A stretch of DNA of 64,000 bases, from assembly GCA_964203655.1 (NCBI GenBank), contig CAXNMJ010000002.1:62001-126000 (forward strand), given 5' to 3'. The stretch comes from BACL27 sp947488385 (GTDB lineage: Bacteria > Actinomycetota > Acidimicrobiia > Acidimicrobiales > Ilumatobacteraceae). The translations under genes and the position numbers were made by a program. Positions 1-8,416 of this stretch are shown here, piece by piece (positions within the stretch are counted from its first letter, which is position 1; each line of letters begins with the position of its first letter). The notes beneath the pieces were generated by a model. The model ran no database searches, was not told the DNA's origin, and saw only the letters and a list, made by a program, of their open reading frames with translations.

Positions 1-744
1 CGCCAACAGTCGCGAAATTTCTTCGGGCAACAATGCAGTTGCAGCAACTTCAAACGGTGACTCTGCTGAACGATCTTCAACCACGTCACCGAGTTCGGCA
101 TCGCCGTCTTCACGCAACGGCTCTGACAACGAGAGCGGCTCAGCAGCAAAACGAAGTGCTTCTGTTACTTTGTCGGCTGGCATGTCGACTTCTTCTGCCA
201 ATTCGGCGAGCGTCGCGTGGCGACCGAACTTCAACTCGAGGCGTGAGCGGGCTTTTTGCAAACGAGCCAGCGTGTCGCCAGCGTGAACCGGAAGGCGAAT
301 CGTGCGACCCGTATTGGCGATGCCACGAGTGATCGCTTGGCGAATCCACCAGGTTGCATATGTTGAAAACTTAAAGCCTTTACGCCAGTCGAACTTTTCG
401 ACGGCGTGCATCAAACCTAGGTTGCCCTCTTGAATCAAGTCGAGCAACGGCAGCCCAGATGCTTGATATTTCTTGGCAATTGACACAACCAAGCGCAAGT
501 TTGATTGCACGAATTGGCGTTCAGCACGCGCTCCGGCTCGAACAACTTTGTTCAGCTCGCGACGACGAGTCGGAGTGATTTGTTTTTCAGATTTCTTCAA
601 AGATGCTTCGGCAGATTTGCCTTCTTCGATCGCTTTTGCCAATCGAACTTCGTCATCTTTGGTGAGCAGAACATATTGACCAATATCTGTGAGATAAAGC
701 CGGACAAGATCTTCGTCGTCTCGGTCAATTCTCTCTTTGGCCAC
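1..744 (-). CDS. Primary-type RNA polymerase sigma-70 factor, 3' end outside window
   Basis: Sigma-70 family factor that binds core RNA polymerase and recognises -10/-35 promoters. The visible 248 residues start at GTG 744, preceded by a GGGAG ribosome site. Region 1.2 is at about residues 13-45 (RLYLTDIGQYVLLT), region 2 at about 80-145 with NLRLVVSIAKKYQ, DLIQEGNLGL and FSTYATWWIRQAITRGIAN, and region 3 at about 150-225. The RpoD-like region 2 box and the absence of a long region 1.1 suit an actinobacterial group 1 or 2 factor (SigA/HrdB/SigB class). Region 4 lies beyond the edge, so the exact class is not decided. It is divergent from the BI-1 gene. Confidence 0.93.
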   Translation of the reverse strand, partial: MAKERIDRDDEDLVRLYLTDIGQYVLLTKDDEVRLAKAIEEGKSAEASLKKSEKQITPTRRRELNKVVRAGARAERQFVQSNLRLVVSIAKKYQASGLPLLDLIQEGNLGLMHAVEKFDWRKGFKFSTYATWWIRQAITRGIANTGRTIRLPVHAGDTLARLQKARSRLELKFGRHATLAELAEEVDMPADKVTEALRFAAEPLSLSEPLREDGDAELGDVVEDRSAESPFEVAATALLPEEISRLLA

Positions 745-937
745 GAAATCTCCCGTTTATCAAATTTCACACGAATTGCTATCGAATTTCATTCGTCACA
801 CTGGGTGCGACACGCCTAACGATACCGACGAGGCGCATATCTCACACGCCAAAAAGAAGAATTTTATGCATGAAATTAGGGGTCTTTTCTCGGATTAGTT
901 TGCCGTCACATCGAAGCCACTCGCGCCCACGAGGCTG

Positions 938-943
938 TATTAT
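938..943 (+). promoter_or_regulatory. -10 box (TATTAT) of leaderless promoter
   Basis: TATTAT ends 6 bases before ATG 950. Transcription would begin at the start codon, and no ribosome site is visible. It follows the TANNNT-N6-start pattern seen repeatedly in this window. Confidence 0.45.
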
Positions 944-949
944 TTGCTT

Positions 950-1774
950 ATGTCAAATCCGATTCTTAATGAAAAGTCATTTGCAAAAGTTATAGAACGT
1001 TCTGCTGGCGACGCAGGTTGGGCAGCGCCGCAATCTGGTGCGCAAACATTTGGTGCGCCAATTTCGGACGGTCCAGTATCGCCGTATACCTCGGCTGAGA
1101 CGATGACAGCAAGCGGCACGGCGAGTGCGGGCATGTTGTTGACACTTTTGTTGCTCGCCTCGGCAATTTTCGGCTGGTCATCAGTCAGTGAATCGGTTGA
1201 AGGTGCCGTGCAGTTTCCAGCATGGACGATTGGCGGTGCGTTGGCAGGTTTCGTGGTCGCTTTGGTTCTCACTTTCAAGCCAAAACTGTCGCGCATTCTC
1301 GCGCCGATTTACGCCATCGCTCAAGGTGTTTTTGTTGGTGCAATCTCGAAAGTTTTCAACACGGCTTATGACGGCATCGTTTTGCAGGCTGTCGGCATCA
1401 CCCTCGGCGTCTTTGTTGTAATGCTCGTGCTCTATCGCACTGGCGTCATTCGCGTCACCGACAAAATGCGTCGAACTGTTATTGGTGCGACGTTGGGCGT
1501 CGCTGTGTTTTACGGAATTTCGTTTTTGATGAGTCTTTTCGGTGCCAACATTTCGTTCTTCAACAGTTCAAGTTTGATGAGCATCGGCTTTAGTTTGTTG
1601 GTCGCAGGTCTTGCAGCGATGAACTTGGCGCTTGATTTCGACTTCATCGAGCGCGGCGAACAAGCTCGCTTGCCAAAATATATGGAGTGGTATGCAGCTT
1701 TCGGTTTGCTAGTCACGATGGTCTGGCTGTATCTCGAAATTTTGCGCCTCTTGGCCAAACTTCGCGACCGCTAA
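950..1774 (+). CDS. Bax inhibitor-1/YccA family membrane protein
   Basis: Integral membrane protein of the BI-1/YccA superfamily, 274 aa. Members are calcium-leak or stress-linked channels; the bacterial role is poorly defined. A soluble N-terminus of about 50 residues is followed by about seven hydrophobic segments, with the acidic DFDFIERGEQARLPKYMEWYAAFGLLVTM-type end typical of the family (loop at about residues 225-250). ATG 950 is preferred over TTG 944 because of the TATTAT box 6 bases upstream. It is a single-gene unit divergent from the sigma factor. Confidence 0.85.
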   Translation: MSNPILNEKSFAKVIERSAGDAGWAAPQSGAQTFGAPISDGPVSPYTSAETMTASGTASAGMLLTLLLLASAIFGWSSVSESVEGAVQFPAWTIGGALAGFVVALVLTFKPKLSRILAPIYAIAQGVFVGAISKVFNTAYDGIVLQAVGITLGVFVVMLVLYRTGVIRVTDKMRRTVIGATLGVAVFYGISFLMSLFGANISFFNSSSLMSIGFSLLVAGLAAMNLALDFDFIERGEQARLPKYMEWYAAFGLLVTMVWLYLEILRLLAKLRDR

Positions 1775-1846
1775 AACAAAGTCGCTATCTCGCACACGGT
1801 TTTGTGCGCTGAATTCGCGCGCGACACTTTGAAACCGCGCGAACTG

Positions 1847-1852
1847 TAGAAT
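1847..1852 (+). promoter_or_regulatory. -10 box (TAGAAT) of leaderless promoter
   Basis: TAGAAT ends 5 bases before GTG 1858, which favours GTG over the in-frame ATG 1864 as start of the carbamoyltransferase. Confidence 0.4.
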
Positions 1853-1857
1853 ACAAA

Positions 1858-3681
1858 GTGCCGATGACGTACATTCTCGGAATTTCCGCGCTTTATCATG
1901 ACAGTGCCGCGTGTCTAATTAAAGACGGCGAAATCATCGCCGCCGCCCAAGAAGAGCGGTTCTCGCGCAAAAAACACGACTCGCGTCTGCCGCGCCACGC
2001 CACTGACTACTGTCTCACCGAAGCCGGCATCACTGCGGCACAACTCGATCATGTCGTGTTCTACGACAAGCCGATGCTCAAGTTCGAACGAATCGTCAAG
2101 ACGCACATGGCGTATGCCCCTCGTGGCCGCAAGTCTTTTGCCGCAGCCGGCTCGTTGTGGTTTGGCGGAAAACTGCAAACCAAAGAACAGATTCAAAAAT
2201 TTCTCAACTTCTCTGGCGACGTGTTGTTCGCCGAACATCACGAGGCGCACGCGATGTCGGCTTTTTATCCCTCGCCGTTTCAGCAAGCCGCAGTTTTAAC
2301 AATCGACGGCGTTGGCGAGTGGGCGACAACAAGTCTTTCGATCGGGCGCGACAATTCGCTTGAAGTTGTCAAAGAGATCAAGTTTCCGCATTCGCTGGGT
2401 TTGCTTTATTCGGCTTTCACGAGTTTCACCGGATTCAAAGTGAATTCAGGCGAATACAAAATGATGGGCCTCGCACCGTATGGCGAACCCAAATACGTCG
2501 ACAAAATTCTCGAAAACTTAATCGACGTGCAGCAAGACGGCAGTTTCAGATTAAACATGGATTATTTCGACTTCCCAGTTAGCAACCGCATGACCAGTCA
2601 GCGTTTCGCCAACCTGTTTGGTGGCCCGGCGCGCAACGCAGAGTCAGAACTCACGCAACGCGAGATGGATCTCTCTCGATCGATGCAAGAAGTCACCGAA
2701 CTCGTTGTTGGTCGTCTCGCACGTTTCGCGCGGCAAACAACGGGCATGAAGAATCTTTGTTTAGCTGGCGGTGTCGCGCTGAATTGTGTCGCCAACGGCA
2801 AACTCGTGCGCGAAAATATTTTTGAAGACATTTTTATTCAGCCCGCAGCCGGTGACGCCGGTGGTGCACTCGGTGCAGCACTTGGCGTTTGGCACAAATA
2901 TCTCGGCAAACCACGCACTGCAAAAACAGGTGATGCAATGCGTGGCAGTTATCTCGGGCCAAAGTTTTCTGACGACGAAGTCACTAAGTTTCTCAACTCT
3001 CAGGCGATTCCACATCAGCAAATTTCGCGCAACGAACTAAACGAGCGGGTTGCCGACTTGCTTAACGGCGGTGCAGTCGTGGGTTGGTTTCAAGGTCGCA
3101 TGGAGTTCGGCCCGCGTGCGCTCGGCAATCGCACGATTCTTGGCGACGCCCGTCATCCTGACATGCAGAAAAAAATGAATCTCAAAATCAAATTCCGCGA
3201 GGGCTTTCGTCCGTTTGCGCCGGCAGTATTGGCCGAAGATGTCTCCGATTGGTTCGACCTCAAGACTTCGAGCCCTTACATGTTGGTCGTCGCCCCTGTG
3301 GCCGAGCATCGACTTAGCAAAGATCACGCCGACATGTCGAAACTATTTGGCATTGACAAACTAAATGTTGTGCGGTCGCAAATTCCAGCAGTAACGCACG
3401 TTGATTTTTCGGCGCGCGTGCAAACCGTGCACGCAGAAACTAATCCTGAGTTTCATAGTTTGCTTTCGGTATTCAAGCAACGCCATGGCTGTTCAGTTCT
3501 TCTCAACACCTCGTTCAATGTGCGTGGCGAACCGCCTGTTTGCACACCCGCAGAGGCTTATCAATGTTTTATGCGCACCGACATGGACTACCTCGTCATC
3601 GGTTCGATGCTCTTAACAAAGTCTGAACAACCAGCGCTCGAACACGACTCAGATTGGCAGAAAGAGTTCGCTCTTGATTAA
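1858..3681 (+). CDS. Carbamoyltransferase, NodU/CmcH/TobZ family
   Basis: Transfers a carbamoyl group from carbamoyl phosphate, via carbamoyl-AMP, to a hydroxyl of a sugar or other small molecule. The 607 aa equal the usual family length. An N-terminal Kae1-like domain (about residues 5-370; ILGISALYHDSAACL near the start, HHEAHAMSAFYPS near 127-140, LAGGVALNCVAN near 303) precedes the C-terminal YrdC-like domain (about 390-590; GRMEFGPRALGNRTIL, NTSFNVRGEPPV). The substrate cannot be read from sequence. The next gene overlaps its stop and encodes an anchored SGNH-type hydrolase, so an envelope polysaccharide or lipid-linked sugar is a reasonable but unproven target. Confidence 0.9.
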   Translation: MPMTYILGISALYHDSAACLIKDGEIIAAAQEERFSRKKHDSRLPRHATDYCLTEAGITAAQLDHVVFYDKPMLKFERIVKTHMAYAPRGRKSFAAAGSLWFGGKLQTKEQIQKFLNFSGDVLFAEHHEAHAMSAFYPSPFQQAAVLTIDGVGEWATTSLSIGRDNSLEVVKEIKFPHSLGLLYSAFTSFTGFKVNSGEYKMMGLAPYGEPKYVDKILENLIDVQQDGSFRLNMDYFDFPVSNRMTSQRFANLFGGPARNAESELTQREMDLSRSMQEVTELVVGRLARFARQTTGMKNLCLAGGVALNCVANGKLVRENIFEDIFIQPAAGDAGGALGAALGVWHKYLGKPRTAKTGDAMRGSYLGPKFSDDEVTKFLNSQAIPHQQISRNELNERVADLLNGGAVVGWFQGRMEFGPRALGNRTILGDARHPDMQKKMNLKIKFREGFRPFAPAVLAEDVSDWFDLKTSSPYMLVVAPVAEHRLSKDHADMSKLFGIDKLNVVRSQIPAVTHVDFSARVQTVHAETNPEFHSLLSVFKQRHGCSVLLNTSFNVRGEPPVCTPAEAYQCFMRTDMDYLVIGSMLLTKSEQPALEHDSDWQKEFALD

Positions 3682-4838
3682 ACGCAGTTTCGTTTTCATC
3701 GTTTGGTGCTTGCTCGTCGCGGCAGGTGTCGTGCGTCGTGCATTAGGCATCGGTCGGCTCACATCAAAGAGCTCGGCGACAAGTTATTGGGTTGATAAAG
3801 CGCCACTACCAAAGGATCATTTTGAGCGCCAACGCTAAACAGTCTCGCGCTGCAGTCGAGCAACGCAACGTGATCGTGCCGCAGATGCGCGACTACGACG
3901 AACTGGGCATGAATCAAGAATGGGTGCCGCACCTAATGTATTTTCACCCACGGAATGTTGCGCTCAAATCGGTGACGACAAACGAGTTCGGTCTTCGTAA
4001 CACGACTGGCAGCAAACCTGGTGCGCCGACGGCACTTCTAGTTGGCGGCAGCAGCGTGTTTGGTATCGGCGCGACGAGCGATGCGGCGACGATTCCGAGT
4101 TTGCTGAACGCTACGACGAAATTCAACTGGCACAATTTTGGTGGTCGTGCGTTTAATTCAACCCAAGAAGCGATTCTGGTGCATCTTTCAAACACAAAAA
4201 AAATCGACGGCCCGATTGTCGTGATGTCTGGTGCAAACAATTTGACTCGGTCACTGATGTCTGGGAGCTTTTCGCCGATGTATGGCGCTTTTTTTCATCA
4301 AGGGCTGTTTGAACAACAAATGAAAAGTGCCGCGGTCGGCAATCGCGCGCTCACTCGACAATTAGTTGCTGGATTGCGCGAAAAATTTGGCATTGGCAAG
4401 AAATCAACTTCACAGACCACTTCGCACACATCAAGCAATAGAGCCGAGTCATACAAAGCCATGCTCACCGTTTTTGAGCGTGACTGTGAGTACATAAATA
4501 TGTTGGCAAAACATAACTCGACAACTGCGTCGTTTGTCTTGCAACCATTCGCACCGTGGATCAATAAGTCTTTGACCTCGCAAGAAACAGAACTATTCAA
4601 ACTTCTCGATCAAGAAGCAGAGAGTTTCTCGCGAATTCTCATCGAGTTGGCTGAACACAAGGCTCAATATTCACGCGATGTCGAGGCGATTTGCACTAGA
4701 GCAGGTCTGAAGTTTCTCGACCTCAACATCGCTTCTGAATTACAGCAACCTGAATGGCTGTTTGTCGATCGCGTTCACTTGACAGACGCTGGCTACTCGG
4801 TAGTGGCCAAGCTGCTTGTGCGAGACTTATCGCTGTGA
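3674..4838 (+). CDS. Membrane-anchored SGNH/GDSL-type hydrolase-like protein (one frameshift)
   Basis: The probable start is TTG 3674, overlapping the carbamoyltransferase stop by 8 bases. The first 53 codons give a signal-anchor (residues 4-20) and then meet a stop at 3836-3838. Removing one T at about 3836 joins this to the long downstream frame with sensible sequence (FERQRKQSRAAVEQRN). The remainder shows SGNH block I as GGSSVFGIG (Gly-Gly-Ser rather than GDS), block III as MSGANNL and block V as VDRVHLTDAGY. SGNH proteins are esterases, or acetyltransferases in polysaccharide systems such as AlgX. Here it probably works outside the membrane with the carbamoyltransferase. The frameshift is probably a sequence error. 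Confidence 0.72.
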
Positions 4839-4945
4839 AAATCTTTTCGTCCTTAATAAGTTTTTTAAGCCGACTTTTCAAACGTGGCTCACGCGGCGAC
4901 GGCCAGAACGGCAACGTCTCTGACGATAATTACCCGATGTTTTAG
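4835..4945 (+). CDS. 36-aa peptide ending the carbamoyltransferase operon
   Basis: A small reading frame starts at GTG 4835, overlapping the SGNH stop (GTGA), and ends at TAG 4945. The peptide has an amphipathic basic N-terminal half (KIFSSLISFLSRLFKRG) and a polar acidic tail ending DDNYPMF. The stop-start overlap with the gene before it argues for translation. I do not recognise a named family. Carbamoyltransferase/SGNH cassettes in other bacteria often carry tiny membrane-associated proteins (DUF5989-type), which may be analogous. It overlaps the convergent DksA-like gene by 4 bases. Confidence 0.45.
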   Translation: MKIFSSLISFLSRLFKRGSRGDGQNGNVSDDNYPMF

Positions 4946-5130
4946 TTCGGGTTGCGGCGGGCGAGTGGGTTCGCTGCGAGAAACTCTGGCCGCAGCGGCG
5001 CGCCGGTCACTTCATCGCTGAAGTAAGTGCCCTTTTCAAGTCGATCCATGGCAACATCAACATCGTTGAGATCGCGTTCAATCGCATCAACTAGCGCGCT
5101 GTCTGTGTTGCTTGCTGTCGTTTCTGGCAT
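4942..5130 (-). CDS. TraR/DksA-like mini-protein without zinc cysteines
   Basis: 62 aa starting at ATG 5130. The core ALVDAIERDLNDVDVAMDRLEKGTYFSDEVTGAPL resembles the C-terminal part of TraR/DksA zinc-finger proteins (ALxRIExGTYGxCExCGxPI), but both cysteines of the first CxxC are replaced (FSDEVTG) and there are none later. Small proteins of this kind appear near cyclophilin-type genes in actinobacteria. The function is unknown, and RNA-polymerase binding is only a family-based guess. Its start lies 18 bases from the divergent cyclophilin start. Confidence 0.6.
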   Translation of the reverse strand: MPETTASNTDSALVDAIERDLNDVDVAMDRLEKGTYFSDEVTGAPLRPEFLAANPLARRNPN

Positions 5131-5148
5131 GACACGAGTGTAGGGTTC

Positions 5149-5725
5149 ATGGCTATGAATAACGAACAATCATCACAGTTTCCGCCACTTGACGGTTCAG
5201 CGCCAGTCACGAAAAAGTTCGGCAGCATGCCGCCGATGGGCATTGACCCAGCCAAGCGTTACAGCGTGTCAATGGAGACCACTCTGGGCACGACTCGTAA
5301 TTGCCCTTGATGCGGCCGCAGCACCGTTAACGGTTAACAACTTTGTTTATCTCGCAGCACATCACTATTACGACGGAGTGATTTTTCATCGCATCATCAA
5401 AGGTTTTATGTGTCAAGGTGGCGACCCAGAAGGCAGTGGTCGCGGTGGTCCTGGCTATAAGTTCGGCGATGAACTGCCGAAGCCTGGCAAATACCAAATC
5501 GGCAGCGTGGCGATGGCCAACGCTGGCCCGAACACGAACGGCTCACAATTTTTTATCATCAGCGGCCCAAGTGGCGTAGGTCTGCCACCGCAATATTCGT
5601 TGTTCGGTCAAGTTGTGAAGGGTCTCGAAGTTGTTGAAGCGATGCAAAATGTTGCGACACGACCTGGCGACCGACCTGTTGAAGATGTTGTAATCAAATC
5701 GATCACGATCACAGTCGCTGACTAG
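5149..5725 (+). CDS. Cyclophilin-type peptidyl-prolyl isomerase (one frameshift)
   Basis: Catalyses cis-trans isomerisation of Xaa-Pro bonds. The true N-terminus starts at ATG 5149 (or 5155) and encodes a linker (FPPLDGSAPVTKKFGSMPPM) followed by RYSVSMETTLGT. This frame then meets a stop at about 5308. Dropping one C at about 5294 gives GTIVIALDAAAAPLTVNNFVYLA, exactly the family pattern. The rest has VIFHRIIKGFMCQGGDPEGSGRGGPGY, the FxxQ/GGD core, and MANAGPNTNGSQFFI. There is no signal peptide, so it is cytosolic. The gene is functional-looking apart from the single-base insertion. Confidence 0.88.
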
Positions 5726-5735
5726 TTAAGTTGCG

Positions 5736-6894
5736 ATGCCAAAACGGCTCGACGAACTAACAATCGTTGAAGCTCGTTCGTTAGCACTTGCTGCGCAGGG
5801 TTTTGACAAACCGCGAACAAAATCTAAATCGTCGACTAGTGATGTCGTCGCACTTTTTACAGAAACTAGGCGTCGTTCAAATTGACTCGGTCAATGTGCT
5901 CGTGCGCAGCCAAGAGTTACCGCTGTTTTCGAGGCTTGGCGATCACGATCGCAATGCGATCCCTAAGGCAACTTCGCAGGGCAAAATTTTTGAATATTGG
6001 GGGCATGAAGCAGCGCATTTACCCGTCGAGTTGCAGCCGCTATTTCGTTTCAAGATGCACGCCGCGCGTTCGGGCAAGTTGAAACACTGGGGCTTGACAA
6101 GTTTTTACGCCGAGAACAAAGCGTTTGTCAAACGAATTTTGAAACATGTCGAAGTTAATGGATCAACCTGCGCGCGAGAACTATCCACCCGCACCACCAA
6201 AAAATCGTCTTGGTGGGACTGGGACGAAGTCAAAAACTGCGCTCGAATATTTATTTTTGACGGGGCAATTAATGTCGTCGCGGTCGCGGCAGTGACTTTG
6301 CGCGGGTCTACGACACACCAGAGCGTGTGTTGCCAAAGAAAGTGTTAAATGCACCGACGCCAACCGAGCATGACGCGCGAAAACAGTTGCTGGTGCGTTC
6401 GGCAATTGCGCAAGGCGTAGCAACAGCAAGCGACTTGGCCGACTATTACCGACAAAAACCGGCAGCTGTGAAGCCGCTGATTGCCGAGTTGCTAGAAGAA
6501 GGCGAGTTGCGCGCAGTTGCTGTTGATGGTTGGACAAGAAAAAGCGTTTGTGCATCGCAGTGCCAAACTGCCTAAAAAACTTTATGCCACTGCGCTACTT
6601 TCACCGTTTGATTCACTCGTGTGGTGTCGACCACGCAACGAGCGGTTGTTTGATTTTCATTATCGCATCGAGATTTATACGCCAAAAGAAAAGCGCAAGT
6701 TTGGCTACTACGTGTTGCCGTTCATGATGAATGGCCAAATGGTGGGCCGAGTTGACTTAAAAGCCGATCGCGCCAACTCGAAGTTGCTGGTGCACAGCGT
6801 GCACACCGAAAAGGGCGTCACGCGCGCAACAATTAATGGCGCACTCAAAGCCGAGTTGCAACTCATGGCATCGTGGCTCGGTTTGCGTCGGTAG
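5736..6894 (+). CDS. YcaQ-type winged-helix protein, putative crosslink DNA glycosylase (four frameshifts)
   Basis: Member of the winged-helix HTH_42/YcaQ family, whose characterised members unhook DNA interstrand crosslinks. The start is ATG 5736 (MPKRLDELTIVEARSLALAAQGF). Coherent pieces are KLGVVQIDSVNVLVRSQELPLFSRLG (typical N-terminal block), WWDWDEVKTALEYLFLTGQLMSS, YDTPERVLPKKV, and the C-terminal ALLSPFDSLVWCRPRNERLFDFHYRIEIYTP block. Four single extra bases separate them: T-run 5854-5858, A-run 6232-6236, about 6285, and A-run 6539-6543. Every shift is +1 and three are in homopolymers, so sequence error is likelier than decay. The family's catalytic QxQ signature matches QID loosely here. 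Confidence 0.75.
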
Positions 6895-6932
6895 GGTTTT
6901 TGATTTGGTCAGCATGTGCGCGGTTGGTGGAA

Positions 6933-6944
6933 GTATGCGCATAC
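6933..6944 (+). promoter_or_regulatory. 12-bp perfect palindrome upstream of the nucleotidyltransferase module
   Basis: GTATGCGCATAC lies 54 bases upstream of the -10 box of the two-gene module. It may be an operator for autoregulation or chance; only one copy was seen. Confidence 0.2.
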
Positions 6945-6997
6945 AAACGGAGATGTTTCTAAGATCGTGTTGCTTCCCAACGCCGGCGTATCTTCGG

Positions 6998-7003
6998 TAC
7001 AAT
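6998..7003 (+). promoter_or_regulatory. -10 box (TACAAT) of leaderless promoter
   Basis: TACAAT ends 6 bases before ATG 7010, giving the nucleotidyltransferase module its own promoter. Confidence 0.45.
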
Positions 7004-7009
7004 AAAGAT

Positions 7010-7219
7010 ATGTCGATACCGCTTCGCCGCAATGGTCAGATGGCTTTGGTGGTGAACCGAGTCAAATTGCAAGAAGATGATTCTGAGCTTCAATATTGGT
7101 TGAGTCGTGATCCGGCAGAAAGAATTGCCGCAGTAGAGATTATTCGTCAACGAATATTCGGAGGTGCTGATGAAACTCGACAAGGACTTCAACGAGTTTG
7201 TCGAATTATTCGTCGCTAA
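7010..7219 (+). CDS. Small partner protein of the downstream nucleotidyltransferase (putative antitoxin)
   Basis: 69 aa starting at ATG 7010. The pattern SELQYWLSRDPAERIAAVEIIRQ...LQRVCRIIRR matches a small protein commonly found immediately upstream of DUF6036-type nucleotidyltransferases (usually written as YW-S-x-EERLxALExLRxxYYG...RLQRVxRIxRR). It has no signal peptide or membrane segment and is rich in charged residues. The next gene starts inside it (overlap 7170-7219) with a strong GGAGG at 7160-7164, which implies translational coupling. The antitoxin role is inferred from arrangement, not from a recognised fold. Confidence 0.65.
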   Translation: MSIPLRRNGQMALVVNRVKLQEDDSELQYWLSRDPAERIAAVEIIRQRIFGGADETRQGLQRVCRIIRR

Positions 7220-7616
7220 AGGCGTTCGGTTCTTAATTGTTGGTGGTTACGCACTCGCGGCACATGGTTACCCTCGCGCAACAGACGACATTGATGCGTG
7301 GGTCTGGGCAAATTCTGAAAATGCGGAGAAAATCATCGAGTGTTTGGCCGAGTTCGGTTTTGGAAGTCTCAATTTAACAACAGACGACTTCACAACTCTT
7401 GATCGGGTAGTGCAACTTGGATATCCGCCATACCGAATTGACATCATCACCTCAATTAGTGGTGTCGAGTTTGAAAATGCTTGGGCGAATCGTTGGGTAA
7501 TTGATGTTGACGGGATGCAGGTGCCGTTCATTGGTCGCGATGATTTGTTGACGAACAAGCGCGCAACTGGGCGACCAAAAGATCTTTTAGACGTCGAATA
7601 CCTCACCCGCGAATAA
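7170..7616 (+). CDS. Nucleotidyltransferase (DUF6036/AbiEii-like)
   Basis: 148 aa starting at ATG 7170 with GGAGG 5 bases ahead. The nucleotidyltransferase fold is shown by FLIVGGYALAAHGYPRATDDIDAWV: a GGxALxxHG helix followed by the metal-binding DxD (DDID, about residues 38-41), with a later acidic position at YRIDIITSI (third carboxylate, about 92). The C-terminal IGRDDLLTNKRATGRPKDLLDVEYL is typical of this family. Relatives include type IV toxins (AbiEii, MenT) that transfer nucleotides to tRNA or protein, and also non-toxic enzymes. The overlapping small upstream gene supports a two-component module. Confidence 0.82.
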   Translation: MKLDKDFNEFVELFVAKGVRFLIVGGYALAAHGYPRATDDIDAWVWANSENAEKIIECLAEFGFGSLNLTTDDFTTLDRVVQLGYPPYRIDIITSISGVEFENAWANRWVIDVDGMQVPFIGRDDLLTNKRATGRPKDLLDVEYLTRE

Positions 7617-7644
7617 CAGTGTCGCCACGCAAGAGATGCGTCGG

Positions 7645-7650
7645 TAGAGT
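7645..7650 (+). promoter_or_regulatory. -10 box (TAGAGT) of leaderless promoter
   Basis: TAGAGT ends 7 bases before ATG 7658. Confidence 0.4.
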
Positions 7651-7657
7651 TTTATAA

Positions 7658-8416
7658 ATGTCGCCGTTGATCGCACTTGCTGGTCGATACGGTGCGCCGA
7701 GTCGGGTTTCGCGAGACGCTGTCTCGTTCGCAGGTCGGCGATATCTTGATGCGATTCTGCGGGCTGGCGGCGAACCCGTCGTAATTTCTCCGCAACCGTT
7801 GACAACCGAAGATGCCGAAGCAATGATGCAGCGCTTCGATGGCCTCGTGTTGATGGGTGGCGCCGATGTCAACCCTGCGCTCTACGGGCAGACCGCCGGG
7901 CCACATATATATGGTGTGCAGCCTGAGCAAGACACTTTCGAAACTTCGTTGCTCAACGCGGCGTTAAAACTCGACTTGCCAGTGCTGGCAGTTTGTCGCG
8001 GCATGCAACTCGCCAATGTTGTGCTCGGTGGTTCGCTGGTTCAGCATCTTGGAGAACTTGCCAATGCGAGCGATCTTCTCGCGCACGCACCAACGCAGTT
8101 TCCGGTTGGCGAAGAGTTTGCGCTACATCAAGTGAATATCGAGGCTGGGTCGAAGATGGCGCAGGCGCTCGGCGCGACACAAATTAACGGTGCGTCGTTT
8201 CATCACCAAGGAATCGATCGTTTGGCAGACGACTTGATCGCAGTTGGTTATGCGCCTGACGGAATTCTCGAAGCCGTTGAGCATCGCACGAAATGGTTGC
8301 TCGGCATGCAGTGGCACCCAGAAGATACGGCTGCAACAGATTCGGCTCAACAGAATTTATACAACGCATTTGTGCGGCGTTCGCGCGAGTTGTTAGCCGC
8401 CAAAGCGACGATATAA
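7658..8416 (+). CDS. Gamma-glutamyl-gamma-aminobutyrate hydrolase family protein (peptidase C26)
   Basis: Class I glutamine-amidotransferase-like hydrolase, 252 aa, related to PuuD, which releases GABA from gamma-Glu-GABA in putrescine breakdown. The nucleophile is Cys113 in LAVCRGMQLANV, and the His/Glu pair is in GMQWHPEDT (about residues 220 and 222). LMGGADVNPALYG at about 65-77 is the usual oxyanion-side motif. No other puu genes lie nearby, although a succinate-semialdehyde-type dehydrogenase is at 31.9 kb. Its 3' end overlaps the convergent DUF418 gene by 24 bases. Confidence 0.87.
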   Translation: MSPLIALAGRYGAPSRVSRDAVSFAGRRYLDAILRAGGEPVVISPQPLTTEDAEAMMQRFDGLVLMGGADVNPALYGQTAGPHIYGVQPEQDTFETSLLNAALKLDLPVLAVCRGMQLANVVLGGSLVQHLGELANASDLLAHAPTQFPVGEEFALHQVNIEAGSKMAQALGATQINGASFHHQGIDRLADDLIAVGYAPDGILEAVEHRTKWLLGMQWHPEDTAATDSAQQNLYNAFVRRSRELLAAKATI

